Position numbers and translations under genes: made by a program. Under the pieces are notes generated by a model that saw nothing but the letters and a program-made list of their open reading frames with translations, was not told the DNA's origin and did no database searches. Shown in pieces: positions 58,549 through 64,000 of a DNA stretch of 64,000 nucleotides (positions within the stretch are counted from its first letter, which is position 1; every line of letters starts with the position of its first letter). This stretch comes from Paenalkalicoccus suaedae (GTDB lineage Bacteria; Bacillota; Bacilli; Bacillales; Salisediminibacteriaceae), in NCBI RefSeq assembly GCF_006965545.2, contig NZ_CP041372.2, positions 2,914,001 through 2,978,000 on the forward strand, given 5' to 3'.

Positions 58549-60300
58549 TTATCCTAGTAGCTGAAGTACTGACTGTGGCTGTTGGTTAGCTTGAGCTAGC
58601 ATAGACTGAGAAGCTTGAGAAAGGATGTTAGCACGAGTCATTTCCATCATCTCAGCTGCCATGTCTACGTCACGGATACGTGATTCCGCAGCTTGTAAGT
58701 TTTCAGAAGAGTTGTCTAGGTTAGCAATAGTGTGCTCTAGACGGTTCTGAGTAGCCCCTAGCTTTGAACGCTCAGCAGATACAGATTCAATTGCGTTGTT
58801 TAATACTGTGATTGCTTTCGTCGCATTTTCAAAAGAAGATACGTCTAAAGCACGCTCAACGCCAGTGTTGTTTGTACCGTTTGTTACGTCATCAGTAGAA
58901 GTTAGGTTAATTGTCTCTGTGTCACCATTACGGTTAACGAATGATAGAGTATTACCAGTTCCACTGATCCCAAGTGCTTGTGAACGCATGTCGCTAATAG
59001 ATAGGCTTAGAGACTGGTTCTGGTTAGCACCGATCTGGAATGTAACAGAACGATCTTCCGTAACTGCTGGAGTTGTAGTAGTTGGTGCAGTAGTTACCTG
59101 TGTTGTTGCTGTTTCAAGGGCGAAAGTTCCAGCGATTGTACCGTCTCCAGCAGTATCACCAGTTGCTTCGAATGTGAACGAAATTCCGTTCTCATTGTAG
59201 TTAAGTGTTTCACCAGCAGCTAAAGAGAAAGCAGTTGTTGATACAGCAGTTCCTCCAGCTGAAAGTGTTGCTGTGAACGTTGAAGTATCTTCATCCCAAT
59301 CGAATGAGAATTCATCTGCTCCATCCAAAATAGCGGAAGAAGTCCCATCAACTGTAACATCTGATACAGTTGCAGCTGCATCACCTGTAGTACCACCAAT
59401 AGTTAATGCAACATTTTCAGGAACACTATTTACTGTTCCAGTAGCATCTGTACCGATTGTGTTAAGGTTGATAGTAACTGCTTCTGCATCTTCCCAGTCA
59501 GCAACATCTGCTTCAGTGAAAGAGAAAGAAATTCCTTGGTTATCATAAGAATATGTGCCTGTAGAAGCATCAAATGCCATTTGGTCTGCATTAATTGTTA
59601 ATGTCTCACCGTTAGCATCCGTACCTTGAAAATCGATAGTGAAGCTAGATCCATCACGAGTAATAGATAATTGGTTTGTCTCAGCAGCATCTAAATCTGC
59701 AAAATCAAATCCGTTACTTGCTTCTCCGCCAGCAATAGAAATTCCGAAGTCTGCTTGTGCAGCTCCACTATCCCAGCTTACTGGCTCCGCTCCAACTGTG
59801 AATGATTGTGAAATTGCCTTCGTTACATCAACTGTAGTTGGATCAGTTGTTACAGCAGCAGTAACTTCAAAGTCAGAAGCTAAGCTTCCATCCATTAAAG
59901 TACGAGTGTTGAACTCAGTCGTGTTACCGATACGGTTGATTTCAGAAGTTAACTGGTTCATTTCCTTCTGAATCTCAGCACGATCTACGTCAACGTTTGT
60001 GTCGTTTGCTGCTTGTGTAGCAAGCTCACGCATACGCTGAAGGATAGAGTGAGTTTCGTCAAGTGCACCTTCAGCCGTTTGGATCATAGAGATACCATCT
60101 TGTGCGTTACGGCTAGCTTGATCTAAACCGTTGATTTGCGCACGCATTTTTTCAGAAATCGCAAGACCAGCTGCATCGTCCCCAGCACGGTTAATACGAA
60201 GACCAGAAGAAAGCTTCTCCATTGCAGACTGCATGTTGCCTTGGTTGATGCCCATTTGACGGTGAGTGTTTAACGCTGGAATGTTATTATTGATAATCAT
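58549..60300 (-). CDS. hag: Flagellin with enlarged central domain (copy 2)
   Basis: 583 residues from the ATG at 60300 (GGGAGGA upstream; the longer frame begins inside the leader hairpin). D0/D1 ends are almost identical to copy 1. The middle region, about 145-480, is acidic and Thr/Ala/Gly-rich with modules YDNQGISFS and YNENGISFT, related to but distinct from those of copy 1. A sigma-D promoter (60382) and a GGA-loop hairpin overlapping the leader (60325) show flagellar-class transcription and CsrA control. Has its own terminator. Confidence 0.95.
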   Translation of the reverse strand: MIINNNIPALNTHRQMGINQGNMQSAMEKLSSGLRINRAGDDAAGLAISEKMRAQINGLDQASRNAQDGISMIQTAEGALDETHSILQRMRELATQAANDTNVDVDRAEIQKEMNQLTSEINRIGNTTEFNTRTLMDGSLASDFEVTAAVTTDPTTVDVTKAISQSFTVGAEPVSWDSGAAQADFGISIAGGEASNGFDFADLDAAETNQLSITRDGSSFTIDFQGTDANGETLTINADQMAFDASTGTYSYDNQGISFSFTEADVADWEDAEAVTINLNTIGTDATGTVNSVPENVALTIGGTTGDAAATVSDVTVDGTSSAILDGADEFSFDWDEDTSTFTATLSAGGTAVSTTAFSLAAGETLNYNENGISFTFEATGDTAGDGTIAGTFALETATTQVTTAPTTTTPAVTEDRSVTFQIGANQNQSLSLSISDMRSQALGISGTGNTLSFVNRNGDTETINLTSTDDVTNGTNNTGVERALDVSSFENATKAITVLNNAIESVSAERSKLGATQNRLEHTIANLDNSSENLQAAESRIRDVDMAAEMMEMTRANILSQASQSMLAQANQQPQSVLQLLG

Positions 60301-60324
60301 AACAAATAAATCCTCCCTGATTTT

Positions 60325-60353
60325 AATCCCTGTCACGTCCTTGTGATGGGATT
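60325..60353 (-). promoter_or_regulatory. CsrA-type hairpin in hag copy 2 leader
   Basis: AATCCC..TCAC-AAGGAC-GTGA..GGGATT: a two-part stem presenting AAGGA in a six-base loop, 10 bases upstream of the GGGAGGA ribosome site, which gives a second GGA. Mirrors the two CsrA sites of Bacillus hag leaders. Confidence 0.68.
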
Positions 60354-60381
60354 TATATTATTTTAGTAAGAGTAAAGCATC

Positions 60382-60407
60382 CTAGTCGGCCGCCAAGGGG
60401 TCGTTTA
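60382..60407 (-). promoter_or_regulatory. Sigma-D promoter of hag copy 2
   Basis: TAAA, 14 bases, CCGACTAG; close to the consensus TAAA-N14-16-CCGATAT. About 80-105 bases before the start codon. Confidence 0.65.
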
Positions 60408-60710
60408 CTCCTCTGATTCTTTTATCGGACACATATAATAAAAGTTTAGTACTTTCTTAAAAAAGTTTATAAGACTATTTAAATATGTTTTTTCTTACAC
60501 GCCATGTTTAACCACTTCTTTTTGCATAGAGAAAATGACTCTAGTTATAGAAAAAAGAGGTCTTTTCTTGTGTGTACACCTATTAAATTCATCCAAATTT
60601 TACATTCTCCTCTTATAACTAATCAAAATGTGTAGAGTTAAAATAAGCTTTTCCAACGTTTTTTTACTCTATTATCTCTCACAACGGGTAATTTCTTATA
60701 AAGATTTAAT

Positions 60711-62020
60711 CACTAGTGTTGCATAAAACATATTGCTGACGTTCTGAAAATTCAGATTAAACACCTTTACTCCAAAAAGTAAAAAAAGACAATAACCCAT
60801 TAAAGGTGAGTCCGTCTATTTGTAAAAAAATATACATCTACACGTGTGCAACTACGACGAGAAGTCCCTTAGGGGACCGTTTTTCCTTTGATCTTACGTA
60901 TCCAGTAGCGTGTGGACTTCCATAACGCAGCTCTTAGATAACGACTAATTTGTAGCGTTTTTCGTTGACTACCTGTTTCGAGCTGAATAAGCACATGAAG
61001 GCAATAGACCATCAGCGCAATAAATACCTGATTATAAATAGCCTTATCACTCTGACCATAGAACTTTTTAATGTTGAGATGTTGCTTGATCCATTTGAAA
61101 AATAACTTAATGGCCCAATGGGACTTATACATCTCCGAGATCTCTTCTGCATTTAAATCAAAGCGGTTTGTCAGTAAAGAGAGCTCATTTCCTTTTGAGT
61201 CAACGACTTTGATAACGCGAAAGGAGTTTTCGGCTCGATTATGAGATGTTCCGATCACGACCATGTCATCCGATCAAAGCGCTCGTAGTCAAGGTAACCA
61301 CGATCAAACACGTACATGCATTCTTTATCATCGACCATGACTTCTAACTGACCACGGTAATGTTCTTTCGCTGGTGTAAGGGCCGCTTTTTCTGGATAAG
61401 ACATGCCTTTTTCCATAAAAACGAGACGCAAATGGAGTTTCACTCCGGATTTTGTTTTCCGGAACGATGCCCATTTATGATTGGTTAGGTTTAACGGTAA
61501 GGTACTAGAATCAATGATCATAACGGGCATAATAAGCTTTGTGTAGTGCGTTTTTGCGTGTATCTGAGCCACGAGATCAAGAAAAAGCCGTTGAAAAAGA
61601 TCTGGATTCAAGTTGTTCAGACGCCGCGATAATTGCGAAACACTAATCGAATCGAGGTCGATTTCTCGCTGGAGATCATCATTAAAAAGATGATCACTAA
61701 CCTCATGAAGACTTTCGAGCTCTTCAAGCTGCGAGTAAAGTAAAAGTTTTAACAGAGATTCTGTCGTTAGTCTCTTTGTATAATAGTCGGTATTCATAGA
61801 CTCGACAAGTTCATTTAATAAGGGAAAGTTAATCGATGAAACCCATTGCTCAAATGATGTTCTTCGTGTAGGATTAGTCATGTGATGGTCCTTTATTAGT
61901 GGATTTAGACGGGTTCCCACCTCACTTATCCATTATAAAGGACTTTTTGTTTGCGATAAATAAGATTCACGAATATTTAGAATATTAAATTAAATTTAAA
62001 ACTTTAATGCAACATTAGTG
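60711..62020 (-). mobile_element. IS4-family insertion sequence, internally deleted
   Basis: 1310 bp. Ends CACTAGTGTTGCATAAAAC and the complement of the right end CACTAATGTTGCATTAAAG match at 16 of 19 positions. A 9-bp direct repeat AGATTTAAT (60702-60710 and 62021-62029) is a clean target duplication. The transposase is broken, so it could move only if helped. Confidence 0.88.
60869..61881 (-). pseudogene. IS4-family transposase with internal deletion
   Basis: The N-terminal 208 residues (with IDSSTLPLNL holding the first Asp and FDRGYLDYERFD the second) stop at 61255; the C-terminal 131 residues (MYKSHWAIKLFFKWIKQHL, the YREK-like motif with the catalytic residue replaced in part) continue in another frame. 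In intact relatives about 45 residues lie between DRMT and the MVVIG segment; they are missing here, so an internal deletion of about 140 bp shifted the frame. TAAAGGA precedes the ATG at 61881. Confidence 0.82.
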
Positions 62021-62118
62021 AGATTTAATTGCTGCTTAGACGTAGTTAACCTAATTTACCTGCTTCGTTTTGTTTCAAGAAATCTACTATTTAATAAAAG
62101 GTCTGTTCTATAAAACCA

Positions 62119-62268
62119 ACCTCCCGGTTCCCCGAAGCGTTTGGTGGCGACTCAGGCAGGAGCACTTAGCGTTTCCGAGAATCCTTTCAGCCGACATACG
62201 GAGGCTGAAATAGTCGAGGTAGCCCTGCCGAACGCGTCCGCCAAAAAGCGCAGGGGAACCGGGAGGTT
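62119..62268 (+). repeat. R2 palindromic element, copy 7
   Basis: Outer arms AACCTCCCGGTTCCCC and GGGGAACCGGGAGGTT pair perfectly; inner TTTCAGCC/GGCTGAAA also pairs. Base changes from other copies occur in both arms together. Followed by two extra AGGTTTTGCCCTTA tandem units. The only copy without a neighbouring R3 array; the IS4 insertion ends 100 bp upstream. Confidence 0.82.
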
Positions 62269-62324
62269 TTGCCCTTAAGGTTTTGCCCTTAAGGTTTTGA
62301 TGTTGACCTCCAAAATAAAAACAC

Positions 62325-62353
62325 AAAAAAAACCACCGCATGGCTAGCGATGG
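62325..62353 (-). terminator. Hairpin downstream of the LuxR-type regulator
   Basis: CCATCGC, loop TAGCCAT, GCGGTGG, then U8 on the minus strand, about 100 bases after the regulator stop. Confidence 0.6.
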
Positions 62354-62454
62354 CCCCTACAATCAACGCGCACGAAGGCGCATCTATTATTAACGTTCAA
62401 CTTCATATGCACGGAAACTATCACCTAAAAAAGCTCCGAGCCAAACCTAGTGGA

Positions 62455-63159
62455 TTAACGCGTTGCATCAACCCAGCCTTTTTTGATGATAGTTACCATC
62501 GCATCTGTGCGATCATTCGCTCCAAGTTTCTTAAGCAAATGACTAATAATTGTACTAATTGTTGATGGTGCTAAAAACATAAGCTCCGCAATTTTGCGAT
62601 TATTATGACCATCTAGAATATGTTGCAGTACAAAAATTTCGTTCTTTGTTAAGATCAGCTTTACGTCCTCTACACGCAGTGTAAGCTTTTTAATTGGACG
62701 ATCGCGCATCTTGCTTTCATGTAGCTGTTTAACAAGGTCCTTATGCATAGATTGTTCTAAATATACACCGTAACGCGTCAACTGCTCCACGATACGATCC
62801 CCTCGTGTCAGTAAAGAATGTAACGATAGTAAGCCGTCTAAGCCTTGGTGTAACAGATTTATTAGTGCAGCTCTCGGTTTACCTACCGTCATAACTAAAA
62901 GAGAAGTCCCGTCCTTCTTTTGTTTAAGCATACTCTCAATCCACTCCACCGCTTCAAGTGAGCTGTGTTCAACAAAAAGAAAAATATATCCGGCTTCTTC
63001 ATCTAGTGACTTGCTGCCTCCTTTATCGATCGTCAGGTCGTGCCCTTGCATTCTTTCTGCAAGCCGTTTCTCAGCCTGAGTGGATAAATACTTATCATGA
63101 TCAATAATGAGGATCTTATCGTTCGTAGCTATATTGTTTGCTGTGTCTAGTAATTGCAT
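62455..63159 (-). CDS. LuxR-type regulator with degenerate receiver domain
   Basis: 234 residues from the ATG at 63159 (AAGGAGG 9 bases upstream). Residues 15-140 look like a receiver (NDKILIIDHDKYLS, YIFLFVEHSS, LLVMTVGKPRAALINLL) but the expected acidic pair, phospho-Asp and Lys are not in clear positions. The C-terminal helix-turn-helix is standard: LTKNEIFVLQHILDGHNNRK, IAELMFLAPSTISTIISHLL. It lies between csrA and the flagellins, so control of late flagellar genes is plausible. Probably acts without classical phosphorylation. Confidence 0.75.
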   Translation of the reverse strand: MQLLDTANNIATNDKILIIDHDKYLSTQAEKRLAERMQGHDLTIDKGGSKSLDEEAGYIFLFVEHSSLEAVEWIESMLKQKKDGTSLLVMTVGKPRAALINLLHQGLDGLLSLHSLLTRGDRIVEQLTRYGVYLEQSMHKDLVKQLHESKMRDRPIKKLTLRVEDVKLILTKNEIFVLQHILDGHNNRKIAELMFLAPSTISTIISHLLKKLGANDRTDAMVTIIKKGWVDATR

Positions 63160-63376
63160 GATTAGATTCCTCCTTCCTGTCTCTCTTCTCTTAGAATACA
63201 ACTTAGAAAATTATACGACAAGATTCGATTTTCTAACATGCTTCTTCTTAAAAATAGAAAAACACCATATTATGATTCTAAATTACTATAATTAAGCCAT
63301 TAAAAACCTACATAAGCCTACTTAGTTTCTCATAATCTAGTGCTTTTCTTTCATTATTCACTATTTTTTAGACTAT

Positions 63377-63607
63377 CTAATTTTTTTTCGTCTCATTTGT
63401 AAACTGTTTGAGAAGGTCCAACGACGCATTAGCGGCCTGTTGATTTTCCTCTTGGATGGATAAATAGATCTCTTTTCGATGTATATCCACGTTTCTCGGA
63501 GCATCAATTCCGAGCTTAATTTGATCACCATCAATACCTATCACGGTAATTTCGATATCGTCACCAATTTTAATCGATTCATTTAACTTTCGAGAAAGTA
63601 CAAGCAT
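63377..63607 (-). CDS. csrA: Carbon storage regulator CsrA (canonical)
   Basis: 76 residues: [57 protein letters not shown]. Full C-terminal helix present, RNA-binding Arg in DIHRKEI. In Bacillus CsrA represses translation of hag by binding its leader and is titrated by FliW. GGGGG lies 9 bases before the ATG, inside the end of fliW, which stops one base upstream. Two shorter CsrA-like genes lie 6 kb away. Confidence 0.95.
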   Translation of the reverse strand: MLVLSRKLNESIKIGDDIEITVIGIDGDQIKLGIDAPRNVDIHRKEIYLSIQEENQQAANASLDLLKQFTNETKKN

Positions 63608-63608
63608 C

Positions 63609-64000
63609 CTACTTTTCCCCCTTCACAGGAGTTGGAAGCTCGTGCTTCGTTGTATAAGCTGGATTGGCGATTTGACGAGCCGTTCTATTGACGTGATTCA
63701 CAATGATCGGTCCGCGTAAATTAGCTGTTGAGTCTGCCCAAGAATCCTTTAGTGTAAGCATGACAAACAGCGTGACATCCTCATCTTTCTCGATCTCTAA
63801 TGACTCAATCGTTTGATCAGATAGCTCGACCGAATAGTCCGGGAAGAAAGTAAACGGATTCATGACAATAAATGCTAATTCAACCGTCTTTGTAGATTGT
63901 AGGATAAAAAATGGGCTAGTAGCTTCTCCAAATGGTAAGAGTACAAACGTTGTTTCTGTCTCAAAGCTTGGAAGGCCTTGTTTAAACGTCACGACGTCCT
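63609..64000 (-). CDS. fliW: Flagellar assembly factor FliW (5' end outside window)
   Basis: About 130 C-terminal residues are inside the window; the frame is still open at 64000 ([13 protein letters not shown]), and FliW is usually about 145-150 residues, so only the first few codons are missing. Seen: [20 protein letters not shown] and the end [16 protein letters not shown]. FliW binds flagellin and, when free, CsrA, coupling flagellin export to translation. One base separates its stop from csrA. Confidence 0.92.
   Translation of the reverse strand, partial: DVVTFKQGLPSFETETTFVLLPFGEATSPFFILQSTKTVELAFIVMNPFTFFPDYSVELSDQTIESLEIEKDEDVTLFVMLTLKDSWADSTANLRGPIIVNHVNRTARQIANPAYTTKHELPTPVKGEK

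Overview
The window reads as a chromosomal segment of a low-GC Gram-positive bacterium of the Bacillaceae, probably an alkaliphilic or haloalkaliphilic Bacillus relative. Ribosome binding sites are strong (AAGGAGG type), there are many TTG/GTG starts, a des/desK/desR cold-membrane system, fliW-csrA-hag-fliD-fliS-fliT flagellar genes, an SLH-anchored nucleotidase and very acidic lipoproteins (YusW type). This rests on gene content only; I could not run a comparison.

Layout. 1-6.3 kb: 3' end of a GH13 alpha-glucan hydrolase, small membrane and lipoprotein genes, a CPBP protease and a CE7-type esterase. 7.3-15.8 kb: late flagellar genes on the minus strand (fliS, flaG, fliT, fliD, then after a TetR-controlled CDF transporter a second fliD). 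15.9-19.4 kb: rhodanese, YjfB, YusW lipoprotein and a small helical protein with a paralogue beside the flagellin genes. 19.6-37.6 kb: des is separated from its expected partners desK-desR by about 15 kb of AT-rich accessory DNA: immunity genes, broken RHS-repeat/toxin cassettes and two insertion sequences. 38.5-49.6 kb: one minus-strand block with a TRAP transporter, a PucR regulator and a chain of catabolic enzymes (M20 carbamoyl-amidohydrolase, PyrK-like, PyrD-like, dihydroorotase/allantoinase-like, nitroreductase, CapA-like). I infer it imports and degrades orotate or a related cyclic ureide. It lies between two nearly identical 560-bp direct repeats. 50.9-54.9 kb: SLH-nucleotidase, a copper-amine-oxidase-N-domain protein and an AT-rich orphan. 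54.9-64 kb: two flagellin genes, canonical fliW-csrA, and between the flagellins two shortened CsrA-like genes, each preceded by a GGA-rich hairpin RNA element.

The most interesting candidate is that last locus (57.1-60.4 kb). Both flagellin leaders carry hairpins presenting GGA in the loop, as CsrA targets do. Two tiny CsrA paralogues lacking most of the C-terminal helix lie between them, and a sigma-D-like promoter points straight at a roughly 90-nt RNA with six GGA motifs that ends in a U-tract. Together this looks like an expanded CsrA circuit with built-in RNA decoys or attenuators.

A second theme is dispersed non-coding repeats: R1 (about 120-185 bp hairpin element, 8 copies), R2 (about 150-bp palindromic element, 7 copies, with compensatory base changes), R3 (arrays of 20- or 21-bp units, placed on one fixed side of six of the seven R2 copies) and R4 (a short GTGACAGGCAC motif). 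No tRNA, rRNA or CRISPR array was seen.
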